Part shown: one piece after another, positions 46,000-54,227 of the stretch
Numbering within the stretch: the first letter of the stretch is position 1
How the letters are laid out: each line of letters begins with the position of its first letter
From: Enterococcus sp. PF1-24
GTDB taxonomy: Bacteria; Bacillota; Bacilli; Lactobacillales; Enterococcaceae
Assembly (NCBI RefSeq): GCF_029893325.1
Contig: NZ_JARXWL010000006.1
Coordinates: 1-64,000 of the forward strand
Direction: 5' to 3'
DNA length: 64,000 nucleotides
Made by a program: the position numbers and the translations under genes
Notes under the pieces: model-generated
Database searches by the model: none
Told to the model about the DNA's origin: nothing
Seen by the model: the letters and a program-made list of their open reading frames with translations, nothing else

Positions 46000-46686
46000 T
46001 TATAAGTAGTATTTTTTGATAATTGTTAGGTCGTCGTTTAATTCATAAACTAATGGTTGACCTGTTGGGATTTCAAGATCCATAATATCGTCGTCAGAAA
46101 TGCCTTCGATATGTTTAGCTAAAGCACGTAATGAGTTACCGTGAGCAGCAACTAAAACAGTTTTGCCATCTAATAAAGCAGGGGCAATTTGATCTTGCCA
46201 GAATGGTAAAGCACGTTCAAGAGTAACTTTTAAGTTTTCTCCTCCAGGAACGTCGCGAGGGTCTAACATTGCATAACGACGATCGTTAGCAATAGAACCT
46301 TCGTCAGTAGCTGTCATTAATGGTGGTAAAGTATCGTAAGAACGACGCCAAATATGAACTTGTTCATCACCATATTGTTCAGCTGTTTCTTTTTTATTTA
46401 AACCTTGTAATTTACCGTAATGACGTTCGTTTAAGCGCCAAGATTTAACTTGAGGCACCCATAATTGATCTGAATATTCTAAAATGTAGTTACAAGTTTT
46501 GATAGCACGAGTTAATACAGAAGTATAAGCAACATCAAATTTGATGCCAGCTTCTTTAATTTTGCGGCCACCTTCTTTGGCTTCTTCAACACCTTGGGGT
46601 GCTAAATCAACATCTGCCCAACCAGTAAATTGGTTTAAAGCATTCCATTCACTAAGACCATGACGAGAAAAAACTAATTTTGGCAT
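46000..46686 (-). CDS. gpmA: 2,3-bisphosphoglycerate-dependent phosphoglycerate mutase
   Basis: A 228-residue glycolytic mutase. The phosphohistidine is in [20 protein letters not shown] (His9), [13 protein letters not shown] holds the second cluster near residue 87, and [15 protein letters not shown] near residue 180 has the second catalytic His. AAAGGAGCG precedes the ATG. It is monocistronic. Confidence 0.97.
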   Translation of the reverse strand: MPKLVFSRHGLSEWNALNQFTGWADVDLAPQGVEEAKEGGRKIKEAGIKFDVAYTSVLTRAIKTCNYILEYSDQLWVPQVKSWRLNERHYGKLQGLNKKETAEQYGDEQVHIWRRSYDTLPPLMTATDEGSIANDRRYAMLDPRDVPGGENLKVTLERALPFWQDQIAPALLDGKTVLVAAHGNSLRALAKHIEGISDDDIMDLEIPTGQPLVYELNDDLTIIKKYYL

Positions 46687-46828
46687 GTAAAACGCTCCTT
46701 TAATAAAAAGTTTCTGAAATTTTCAATTCCATTATTATTGTACATAATTTCACGAAGAAATGCTATGGAAATCATAAAGAAAAAAATAATTTCCCTATTT
46801 GTTTGAAAAGTTTTTTGTAAGAGCTAGA

Positions 46829-48175
46829 TTATTGCGGTTCTTTTTTGAAACGGCTAATGATAAAACCGATGATGAAGCCAACCGCAGCGGGCAACACCCA
46901 ACCCATGCCTAAATCAAAAAATGGTAAGTAGTTGGCGCCGAAAGTTAAGAGCTGTTTCACTAAAGCAGTATCCTTAATCGCAGCTGGGCAAGCATTAAGA
47001 GCATCTAAAATAGCAGCGACTAAAGTGAAAGCAGTGGTAGTTTGATAAATTATTTTATAATTAGTTAGCAAAGGACTAATCAATGTTAATAAAATTAAAG
47101 TCATAGCTAATGGATAAATAAACATTAATACAGGAATTGATAAGGCAATAATATTAGTTAAACCAACATTAGCAAAAAGGCAGGCTAAGCCACAAGCTAA
47201 AGTAACAAAGAAAAGATAGCTGCGTTTAGGGAATAATTCCACAAAAGTTTCTGCAAAAGCGGTACTTAAACCGATTGCAGTTTTTAAACAAGCTACAATA
47301 ATAATTAGCGCTAACAAGATACCGCCAGCTGTCCCTAAATAATGTTGAGCGATTTCAGCTAAAGCAATCCCGCCATTGGCTGAAATTGGGAAAGTTCCTA
47401 AACTCATTGTCCCCATATAAGAAAGTAATGTATAGATAACACCCATTAAAAAGATGCTGATTGTTCCAGATTTAATCATTCCTAAAGTAATATTGCGAGG
47501 TTTAGTTACCCCTAATTCTTTCACTGCGTTAACAACTAAAATCCCGAAAGCTAACGAAGCTAAAGCATCTAAAGTATTATAACCTTGCGTAAAACCGACT
47601 AAAAAAGTATGCTCTTGATAACTTTCTTGCACAACACTATTTGCGACACTGCCCAATGGTGAGATGAAAGCAAAAATAATTAAAATGCCTAACAGTAATA
47701 AAAAGAGCGGATTTAAAAATTTCCCCACATAATCTAAAATTTTAGAAGGTTTACGAGAAAGAAACCAAGCAACTGCGAAAAAGGCAATACTAAAAAGGGC
47801 TAAAGCAATTTTTTGATTTCCTTCAGGAATAAAGGGGGCCAAGCCAATTTCAAAAGAAGTTGTTGCTAAACGAGGCATTGCGAAAAATGGCCCAATCACT
47901 AAATAAAGTAATAAAGTAAAAATAAAAGCATATTTTTTATGAACCCGCGTAGCTAATTCGTAAACTCCGGCACTTTGAGAAATTCCGATAGCGACCACCC
48001 CTAAAAAAGGTAAGCCAATCCCCGTTACTAAAAAGCCTAAATTGGCTGCAAAAACTTGATTCCCAGCTTCTTGTCCCATATGAACCGGGAAAATTAAATT
48101 GCCCGCTCCGAAAAACAAACCGAAAAGCATAGAACCGATAAATAAATAATCTTTAAACTGTAATTTTTTATCCAC
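46829..48175 (-). CDS. brnQ: Branched-chain amino acid transporter BrnQ
   Basis: A 448-residue carrier of the LIVCS family with twelve hydrophobic segments. The start [31 protein letters not shown] is typical of BrnQ, which imports leucine, isoleucine and valine with a cation. GGGAGCTTCC lies before the ATG. Two CodY-like boxes upstream suggest repression when branched-chain amino acids and GTP are plentiful. Confidence 0.95.
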   Translation of the reverse strand: MDKKLQFKDYLFIGSMLFGLFFGAGNLIFPVHMGQEAGNQVFAANLGFLVTGIGLPFLGVVAIGISQSAGVYELATRVHKKYAFIFTLLLYLVIGPFFAMPRLATTSFEIGLAPFIPEGNQKIALALFSIAFFAVAWFLSRKPSKILDYVGKFLNPLFLLLLGILIIFAFISPLGSVANSVVQESYQEHTFLVGFTQGYNTLDALASLAFGILVVNAVKELGVTKPRNITLGMIKSGTISIFLMGVIYTLLSYMGTMSLGTFPISANGGIALAEIAQHYLGTAGGILLALIIIVACLKTAIGLSTAFAETFVELFPKRSYLFFVTLACGLACLFANVGLTNIIALSIPVLMFIYPLAMTLILLTLISPLLTNYKIIYQTTTAFTLVAAILDALNACPAAIKDTALVKQLLTFGANYLPFFDLGMGWVLPAAVGFIIGFIISRFKKEPQ

Positions 48176-48221
48176 TAGATTGGAAGCTCCCTACAAATAT
48201 ATTTTTATAAAAAGTAACACA

Positions 48222-48236
48222 TATATTCAGAAAATT
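48222..48236 (-). promoter_or_regulatory. CodY-like box upstream of brnQ
   Basis: On the minus strand AATTTTCTGAATATA matches AATTTTCWGAAAATT at 13 of 15 positions, 47 bases upstream of the brnQ start. Confidence 0.6.
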
Positions 48237-48322
48237 CAATGTTTTTGATAGGTGATGGAAATAAGTAGGAAGCAAAGTTGGCGCTTTGCCTGTTAACATA
48301 TGAATGTTATTTAAAAAGACGC

Positions 48323-48337
48323 AATATTCAGAAAAAA
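48323..48337 (+). promoter_or_regulatory. Second, weaker CodY-like box
   Basis: AATATTCAGAAAAAA matches the CodY consensus at 12 of 15 positions, about 100 bases further upstream of brnQ. Confidence 0.4.
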
Positions 48338-48370
48338 CTGATATTTTTTAGCAGTAAGGAATTTAAACAA

Positions 48371-48410
48371 ATAAAAAAAGTTGCCCTCGGCATTTTAGCG
48401 AGGACAACGC
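48371..48410 (-). terminator. Terminator of uspA
   Basis: GTTGTCCTCG and CGAGGGCAAC arms on the minus strand, followed by TTTTTTTAT. Confidence 0.85.
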
Positions 48411-48432
48411 AAAAGTAAATTTTAGTTAAGAC

Positions 48433-48903
48433 TTATTTTTCTGGAGCAGGTAATTTATTTTCTAAATCGGTACGAACTACTAAAACGTCACAAGCAGCGT
48501 TACGAATAACATATTCAGAAACAGAACCGATAAATAGCCGTTCGACAGCATTTAAGCCAGTCGCACCTAACATGATTAAGTCAACTTCATGATCTTTTGG
48601 CATTTGTTTAGCGATAATTGGTTTAGGAGAGCCAAATTCAATCGCAGTAGTTACAGATTTAACGCCGTGATCTTCAGCTTCATTTTGATAGTCTTTTAAA
48701 GTTTGTTTTGCCATTTCAGTAGCTTGTTCAGCTAACACGCCATCGAAAGAAGAAACCGTCTGGAAAGCACGAGTATCAATAACATGAGCTAAAAGTAATT
48801 CAGCTTCATTTCGCTTAGCAACATTGACCGCTTTTTTGAAAGCTAATTCAGCTTCAGCAGAACCATCGACAGCAACCATAATTTTTTTATATTGTTGGAA
48901 CAT
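48433..48903 (-). CDS. Universal stress protein, UspA family
   Basis: A 156-residue UspA-fold protein. YKKIMVAVDGSAEAELAF starts the fold and the ATP-binding loop GATGLNAVERLFIGSVSEYVI (G-x2-G-x9-G-S pattern) is near residue 119, so it probably binds ATP. The ATG at 48903 is used because GAGGAG lies eight bases before it; a GTG at 48912 is too close to that site. It is monocistronic. Confidence 0.94.
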   Translation of the reverse strand: MFQQYKKIMVAVDGSAEAELAFKKAVNVAKRNEAELLLAHVIDTRAFQTVSSFDGVLAEQATEMAKQTLKDYQNEAEDHGVKSVTTAIEFGSPKPIIAKQMPKDHEVDLIMLGATGLNAVERLFIGSVSEYVIRNAACDVLVVRTDLENKLPAPEK

Positions 48904-49055
48904 AGAAAACACTCCTCTCGAAATTTTGTTATCTTGCTACACTTTCATTGTAGAATACTTTTACGAAAAATAAAACTAATTCCCCTTGGTTTCTTTATCA
49001 TTTTTCAAGAAAAAAGTAATGCTTTGTTGAAATTAAATAAAAGAGTAGTGAAAAA

Positions 49056-49334
49056 CTAGTTTTCTTTCATCTTTTTAGAGAAAAATATGCTAAAGCTTCC
49101 TGATAAAATAATAATCGCTAACAATAAAATCAAAGTAATTCCTTTATTGTTAAAAAGACTAACAACTATCGAAGCAATGCCTGAAATAATGTAAATAAAG
49201 CCCCAGTGTTTTAAAAATTGCCGATTTTCAGAACTATCGCCAGTTAATGATAAAAAGACTGTCGGATTAACAATCAGAAAATAGCTAATTAAAAATAGTA
49301 CAAGTGCAAAAAATATCATGGTGATAAAAATCAT
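49056..49334 (-). CDS. Small membrane protein, DUF3784-like
   Basis: A protein of about 92 residues with three hydrophobic segments (MIFFALVLFLISYFLIV; WGFIYIISGIASIVVSLF; LILLLAIIILSGSFSIFF) and a charged tail KKMKEN. The ATG at 49334 follows GAAAGGAAG at good spacing; the longer frame runs into the 6S RNA terminator and is rejected. The family call is tentative and the function unknown. Confidence 0.75.
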   Translation of the reverse strand: MIFITMIFFALVLFLISYFLIVNPTVFLSLTGDSSENRQFLKHWGFIYIISGIASIVVSLFNNKGITLILLLAIIILSGSFSIFFSKKMKEN

Positions 49335-49376
49335 AGTAAACTTCCTTTCAATGCAAACCCAGCTATTAAATATAGA

Positions 49377-49406
49377 AAAAGCAACTTGCCAAGGCAAATT
49401 GCTTTA
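49377..49406 (-). terminator. Terminator of 6S RNA
   Basis: On the minus strand AAAGCAATTTGCC pairs with GGCAAGTTGCTTTTT, directly after the RNA's closing stem. Confidence 0.8.
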
Positions 49407-49410
49407 TTCA

Positions 49411-49616
49411 CTATCAAAGGGTAATCTCCGTCGATGCCGTTCTTCGTCCTATAGTATTGATCCCGCAATCTAAGCAGGTGGGTTCTACGGTCTGAACATT
49501 GAGCTACCAAATGAGAAGGCATGCTACCCGTTCTGACATGAAATAGATCCCGAAATATCAATAAAAATGTTCGGTCAACACACAAAAGAGACAACTCGTA
49601 CATCACAGATTTCCCA
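49411..49616 (-). ncRNA. ssrS: 6S RNA
   Basis: A stable RNA of about 205 bases that mimics an open promoter and binds RNA polymerase. Read on the minus strand, the 5' GGGAAATCT...TGATG pairs with 3' CATCGACGGAGATTACCC to close a rod. Internally GATATTTCGG, GGTAGCATGCC and GGCATC..CGGAGATT resemble conserved blocks of E. coli 6S RNA. GAACATT and AATGTTC flank the central part. Upstream are TTGCGA and TAAGAT boxes 17 bp apart, about six bases before the start, and downstream is a terminator. No protein frame here looks real. Confidence 0.85.
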
Positions 49617-49960
49617 CCTTTATCTTAGCATAGAGTAGCAAAAATCGCAATCAAGATGATTGTGATTTTCTATTTGTTATATGCCTCTGTCAGCCTTTGA
49701 AAAAGAATAGTCAAAGCTATCTCAAAAGAGATTTTTTTCATATTTTTGATATTTAATAGGTGTTGTTTACTATTTATTAGAAAGTCAAATTTTTAACGGA
49801 AGTAATAGTTAAGAAAATAATTAGAAAATTTTCTCTTAGTAAATAAATAAAAAAACATAGTTTTTAAGCTTTCTCTGTAATATGACAAATGTTTTTTTTA
49901 AGAGAGATTTTCACACTTGAAACAATCATAATACTATTTAACATAGATACAAAAGTTTCG

Positions 49961-49974
49961 AGAAAGCGTTTTCT
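49961..49974. promoter_or_regulatory. Distal operator 1 of pentose locus
   Basis: AGAAAGCGTTTTCT, a palindrome sharing the GTTTTCT half of the sites at 50159 and 50200 but about 200 bases away from them. It may serve DNA looping or be a cre site. Confidence 0.45.
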
Positions 49975-50158
49975 GAACGGCGGAATTCTTCGATAAGAGA
50001 CAAGAAATTAATACAAAGTGATATAAATAGCTGATAAATCAAGTAATTAAAAAATACAGAAAAACTTTACTGCTAAAAATAAGGCTTAAGAAAAATATTA
50101 GAAAACTTTTTTTCTATTGATTTTACTTAGTGGGAGAGTGTATGCTTTTGTCAAATGA

Positions 50159-50172
50159 AGTAAACGTTTTCT
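50159..50172. promoter_or_regulatory. Operator 2 of pentose locus
   Basis: AGTAAACGTTTTCT, identical to the next site. It resembles LacI/CcpA operators. Confidence 0.65.
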
Positions 50173-50199
50173 GAGAGTGGTGATATTTCTTTTATTCTG

Positions 50200-50213
50200 A
50201 GTAAACGTTTTCT
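50200..50213. promoter_or_regulatory. Operator 3 of pentose locus
   Basis: AGTAAACGTTTTCT, an exact repeat of the site at 50159 with centre 41 bp away. Confidence 0.65.
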
Positions 50214-50220
50214 ATATAAA

Positions 50221-50244
50221 TTAGAAGTAAACGTTTACTTCTAA
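50221..50244. promoter_or_regulatory. Operator 4: perfect 24-bp palindrome
   Basis: TTAGAAGTAAAC followed at once by its exact complement. It has the AACGTT core of LacI-type sites, lies 34 bases before the kinase start and likely overlaps the promoter or leader. The local LacI regulator (51221) is the best candidate ligand; CcpA is an alternative. Confidence 0.75.
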
Positions 50245-50277
50245 TTTGATAGAACAATTCTAAAAAGGAGGTTAGTC

Positions 50278-51198
50278 ATGGCAGAAATAGTAGTTATCGG
50301 TAGTTTCATGATGGATTTGGTAACGAGATGTACACGAGCACCGAAAGATGGTGAAACACTTATTGGAGAGAGCTTTATTCGTAACGCTGGCGGAAAGGGT
50401 GCAAATCAAGCAGCTGCGATTGCACGTTTGGAAAAATCTGTTTCTTTTATTGGTATGGTAGGAGAAGATGATTTCGGAAAAGAAGCAAAGCAAATATTGG
50501 CTAGTACTGGTGTTGATGTACAACAACTTTTTATGACGGATAAAGCAGCAACTGGTGTTGGCTGTGTTTGGGTAGAGGAAGAGGGAAATAATCGAATCAT
50601 CGTTGTTCCAGGAGCTAATCATATTTTTGACAGCAACCATTTTGAAACAATAAAAGCAACACTAGATAATGCGAAGTTGTTGGTTTTACAATTAGAGATG
50701 GATTATGATTTGACATTTGAGATTATTGAATACGCAAAAAAAATTAATCTACCAGTATTATTAAATCCTGCACCAGCCTATCCACTATTAGATAAAACTT
50801 TATTTAATTTATCATTTTTGACACCGAATGAATCTGAACTAGCATCATTAACTAATCTACCAGTAGATACTACAGAAGACGTAGTTTTTGCTGCGACTAC
50901 GCTTATCGAGAAAGGTGTAAAAAATGTAATTGTAACTTTAGGCGAAAAAGGAGCACTTTGGCTAAATGAAAATCTAGAAGTATTTCAATCACCAGCACAT
51001 TCAGTAGCTGCAGTGGATACAGTAGCTGCTGGAGATTCTTTCAACGGTGCGCTAGCTTATGGAATAACAGAAGGGTGGGAAATATCTGAAATACTAACAT
51101 TAGCGAATCAAGTTGGAGCATTGACAGTTACGAAAATTGGAGCAATTCAATCTTTACCTACGATGGCAGAGCTTGAAACTTTCAGAAATAAATGCTAG
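50278..51198 (+). CDS. PfkB-family sugar kinase, ribokinase-like
   Basis: A 306-residue kinase of the ribokinase group. The N-terminal signature is GGKGANQAAAIARL near residue 42, and the C-terminal anion hole and catalytic Asp are in AVDTVAAGDSFNGALAYG near residue 250. AAAGGAGG precedes the ATG. It is the first gene after four operators. The neighbouring isomerase for arabinose 5-phosphate suggests that it phosphorylates D-arabinose (or ribose/fructose) at the end carbon. Family members show such relaxed specificity, but the substrate here is inferred. Confidence 0.93.
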   Translation: MAEIVVIGSFMMDLVTRCTRAPKDGETLIGESFIRNAGGKGANQAAAIARLEKSVSFIGMVGEDDFGKEAKQILASTGVDVQQLFMTDKAATGVGCVWVEEEGNNRIIVVPGANHIFDSNHFETIKATLDNAKLLVLQLEMDYDLTFEIIEYAKKINLPVLLNPAPAYPLLDKTLFNLSFLTPNESELASLTNLPVDTTEDVVFAATTLIEKGVKNVIVTLGEKGALWLNENLEVFQSPAHSVAAVDTVAAGDSFNGALAYGITEGWEISEILTLANQVGALTVTKIGAIQSLPTMAELETFRNKC

Positions 51199-51220
51199 CG
51201 AAAAGAGAGAAGGGGTATCT

Positions 51221-52207
51221 ATGAAGCGAGTAACAATTAAAGAAGTTGCCAAACATGCTAATGTTTCAATAGCGACTGTTTCTCGCGTCGTTAATAACTT
51301 AGGCACAGTAACTGAAGATAATCGCAAAAAAGTTCAAAAAGCTATTAAAGAGTTAAATTATTTTTCTAATACTGCGGCTTCAAATTTGAAAAAAAATAGT
51401 AGCAATGTAATTGGTATTGTTATTCCAACATTTACCAATGAGTTCTTTATGAAAATGATTAAAGGAATTGAAGATCAATTTGGGAACTCGGAGTACGTTT
51501 TCTACATTGCTAGTTCAGATGATAATCCAGAAAAAGAAAAAGCTATTTTAAGAAAATTGTTTGAAAGTAATGCAGAAGCGGTGGTTTTAGCAACAATCGG
51601 TAATAATGAAGAGTTTATACGAGAGCTTTTACGAATGCGGATGAATATTATCACTGTAGATCGTCGCATAAAATTAAATAATACTGTTGATTATATTGGA
51701 GAAAATAACTATGAATCTGCGTATAATCTGACAAAAAACTTTTTGAAAATTAATAAGAAAAAAGAATTGGTATTGTTAGGTGGTTATGAAGATCTTTCGA
51801 TTGGCTATGAACGAATTGCAGGTGCTACGAAAGCCTTGGATGAAGCAGATGTTGAGTTTGATTATTACAATGGAGAATATAATGAACATTTGGCAGAGCA
51901 GATTTTTAAGCGGTTACAAGTTAGCTATCCGCAAGGTTGTGGCATAGTTTCGTTAAATAATACAATGACTACTGGTTTAATACATGGAATTTATCAGTCG
52001 GATGAGTTAAAAAATACGGAATTATATCCAATAGCTTCCTATGGACAAATTGATTTTCAAGATGTTTTTTCAAAAAATATTGTTACTTCAGTTCATCAGT
52101 TCCCTTATGAAATTGGTAAGGAAGCAGCTATGCTTTTACAAGGGAAAATTTCAGGAGAAACGAATGCGTTAACTACCAAGCTCATTGAAAATATTATTTA
52201 CAGTTAA
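51221..52207 (+). CDS. LacI-family regulator of pentose locus
   Basis: A 328-residue LacI/GalR-type regulator. VTIKEVAKHANVSIATVSRVV is the helix-turn-helix, followed by the hinge and IGIVIPTFTNEFFMKMIKG at the start of the ligand domain. The start is the ATG at 51221 with AGAAGGGG upstream; a longer frame from 51137 overlaps the kinase and is rejected. It is second in the operon, so it is probably autoregulated through the palindromes at 50159-50244. The inducer may be a pentose or its phosphate. Confidence 0.93.
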   Translation: MKRVTIKEVAKHANVSIATVSRVVNNLGTVTEDNRKKVQKAIKELNYFSNTAASNLKKNSSNVIGIVIPTFTNEFFMKMIKGIEDQFGNSEYVFYIASSDDNPEKEKAILRKLFESNAEAVVLATIGNNEEFIRELLRMRMNIITVDRRIKLNNTVDYIGENNYESAYNLTKNFLKINKKKELVLLGGYEDLSIGYERIAGATKALDEADVEFDYYNGEYNEHLAEQIFKRLQVSYPQGCGIVSLNNTMTTGLIHGIYQSDELKNTELYPIASYGQIDFQDVFSKNIVTSVHQFPYEIGKEAAMLLQGKISGETNALTTKLIENIIYS

Positions 52208-52237
52208 AAATTTTATTTGGAAGGTGTATTAAGTATT

Positions 52238-52831
52238 ATGGATATTTTGAAACGTGCAAAAGAAGTCATAGAATCTGAGCGAAACGGATTAGAGTTGGCT
52301 GGAGCAGCTATTAACGATAATTATTTAGCAATTATAAAAACAATTGAAAATTGCCAAGGAAAAGTGGTTTTTACAGGAGTAGGTAAATCAGGACATATTG
52401 GGAAGAAATTAGCAGCGACTTTTGCTAGCTTGGGAACTTGTGCCATCTTTGTACACAGTACAGAATCGCTCCATGGTGACTTAGGGATGGTTCAACCAGA
52501 GGATGTTGTAGTTATGATGTCTAACAGCGGCGAAACTCAAGAAATTTTAGCTATGATAGAACCGTTAAAAAAAATCGGTTGTAAAAAAGTAGCCTTTACT
52601 TCAAAAGAACATTCTACTTTAGCAAAAAATTGTGAAGAATTATTAGCTTACCAACTGGAGCGAGAAGCAGACACTTTAAATTTAGCGCCTACAACGAGTG
52701 CGGTAATAATGTTAGCTATTGGCGATAGTATCGGTGTGACACTTTCAGAAATGAAACAATTTAGTAGCCAAGATTTTTATTTGTATCATCCTGGTGGTTC
52801 TTTAGGGAAAAAATTACAAACAAAGGGGTAG
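52238..52831 (+). CDS. Single-domain arabinose-5-phosphate isomerase-type SIS protein
   Basis: A protein of about 197 residues matching the SIS domain of the KdsD/GutQ/KpsF family. GVGKSGHIGKKLAATFASLG, then HSTESLHGDLGMV and MSNSGETQEI, and the C-terminal APTTSAVIMLAIGDSIGVTL and YHPGGSLGKKL are all conserved, including the active-site His of HPGG. The CBS pair of the 320-residue Gram-negative enzymes is absent. The family converts D-arabinose 5-phosphate and ribulose 5-phosphate. No KDO genes are nearby, so a catabolic role is likely. The ATG at 52238 is used, with GGAAGGTG a little far upstream. Confidence 0.88.
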   Translation: MDILKRAKEVIESERNGLELAGAAINDNYLAIIKTIENCQGKVVFTGVGKSGHIGKKLAATFASLGTCAIFVHSTESLHGDLGMVQPEDVVVMMSNSGETQEILAMIEPLKKIGCKKVAFTSKEHSTLAKNCEELLAYQLEREADTLNLAPTTSAVIMLAIGDSIGVTLSEMKQFSSQDFYLYHPGGSLGKKLQTKG

Positions 52832-52837
52832 AGAAAT

Positions 52838-54106
52838 ATGAAAAAATTTTTAAGTTTGACATTGTCAGCAGCGTTGATTATGGGATTGAGTGGTTGTGGC
52901 AGCAAAGAAGAAACTAAAAAAGAGAATACAAATGATGGTAAAGTAACGATTGAATTTTGGAATCATTGGACTAGTGATGGTGGAGAAGGAAAATTCTTTA
53001 CAGAAAAAATTAAAGAGTATCAAGAATTAAATCCAGATATTGAAATTATTCAAACTAATGTTCCGATTGATGATTATACAGGAACGAAATTAACAACTGC
53101 TTTTGCGACTGGCGAAGGACCTGATGTTTTTAGCGCAAGCCCAGGGACTATTAATACTTTTATTGATTCAGGGATTAATTATGATTTAAGTGATTACTTT
53201 AGTGAAGCGGTGTTAGCTGATTATTCAGAAGAGTCAATTGCCGATGTAACAAAAAATGACAAAATTATTGCGGCACCATTTGAACAGGATTTAATGGCAT
53301 TATTCTATGATATAGATATGTTTGAAAAAGCTGGGATTGAACCGCCTAAAACCTGGGAAGAAATGATTGATGCCGCTAAAAAACTTACAACTTCTGATGT
53401 GTCGGGGATAACTTATGATTTAACTAAAGGAGCATACGGAAACTTTAGCTTTATGCCATTTGTATGGCAAACGGGTGGAGATTTCTTTGAAGATGATAAA
53501 TCTTTATTGGATACGCCAGAAATGATTCAAGCATTAACACTATGGAAACAAATGGTAGAGGATGGTAGCGCTAATTTGAAACCATCTCGCTTTGCAAGTG
53601 ATGTAGGAATAATTGGTGATGGTGAAACAGCAATGTGGATTGGTGGTAGTTTCGGAATTAAAGCATTAGAAGATGAGTATCCAGATGCAAATATTGGTGT
53701 AATTCCATTGCCAATCCCTGATGGCGGGAAACCTGCTTCTGTAGCTGGTGGTTGGAAATTAGTAGTTAACTCTCAAAGTGATGAAAAAGAGGAAGCTGCT
53801 AAGTTTGTTCAGTGGTTATTCCTAGATGAAGATGCTAAGAATAGTGTTCAATGGAACACTGAAGTTAAATTCTCTTATTCTCCAAGAAAATCTGTTATTG
53901 AAGAAGCTGGTGCAATTTATCAAGATGGGTTAAGAGCTAATTTTACTGATGAAGTTTATGGGACAGAACGCCCAGAATTATCTATGGAACCCAAAGTAGC
54001 CGATATTATTGGTGATATGATCCAGAATGCATTATTTAGTATGTCACCAGAAGAAGCTGCTAAAGATGCAGATGAAAAATTAACAGCTTATTTTGAAAGT
54101 AAATAA
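52838..54106 (+). CDS. Sugar ABC transporter binding lipoprotein 1
   Basis: A 422-residue family 1 extracellular solute-binding protein. The signal peptide ends in lipobox LSGC with Cys20. VTIEFWNHWTSDGGEGKFF and FATGEGPDVFSASPGT are typical of oligosaccharide-binding proteins. It starts six bases after the isomerase gene, and a stem-loop follows it. A paralog lies at 57183. It probably delivers a di- or oligosaccharide to the permeases at 54228 and 55148. Confidence 0.94.
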   Translation: MKKFLSLTLSAALIMGLSGCGSKEETKKENTNDGKVTIEFWNHWTSDGGEGKFFTEKIKEYQELNPDIEIIQTNVPIDDYTGTKLTTAFATGEGPDVFSASPGTINTFIDSGINYDLSDYFSEAVLADYSEESIADVTKNDKIIAAPFEQDLMALFYDIDMFEKAGIEPPKTWEEMIDAAKKLTTSDVSGITYDLTKGAYGNFSFMPFVWQTGGDFFEDDKSLLDTPEMIQALTLWKQMVEDGSANLKPSRFASDVGIIGDGETAMWIGGSFGIKALEDEYPDANIGVIPLPIPDGGKPASVAGGWKLVVNSQSDEKEEAAKFVQWLFLDEDAKNSVQWNTEVKFSYSPRKSVIEEAGAIYQDGLRANFTDEVYGTERPELSMEPKVADIIGDMIQNALFSMSPEEAAKDADEKLTAYFESK

Positions 54107-54111
54107 ATAGA

Positions 54112-54155
54112 ACAAACACACCCTTATACTTAATAACGGGTAAGGGTGTGTTGTT
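54112..54155 (+). terminator. Intercistronic hairpin after binding protein 1
   Basis: ACACACCCTTA and TAAGGGTGTGT arms around a 14-base loop with weak extra pairing and no real T tract. It is likely a 3' stabiliser or partial terminator that raises binding-protein levels over permeases. Confidence 0.7.
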
Positions 54156-54227
54156 TAGTGGAATATTTACTAATAAGCTTAATCGATAATAAACTAGTAA
54201 TGTTTTTAGCAAGAATGGAGGGTAGTT

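Larger units (their letters stand above)
49617..50277. other. 660-bp regulatory gap before pentose locus
   Basis: Very AT-rich and gene-free. It contains the 6S RNA promoter at its left edge and four related palindromic operators on the right (listed separately). No open frame with a ribosome site is present. Confidence 0.7.

Noticed and set aside
49331-49606. 91-codon open frame on the minus strand overlapping the 6S RNA
   Set aside because: Its codons coincide with conserved RNA helices and the RNA terminator, and no ribosome site precedes it.
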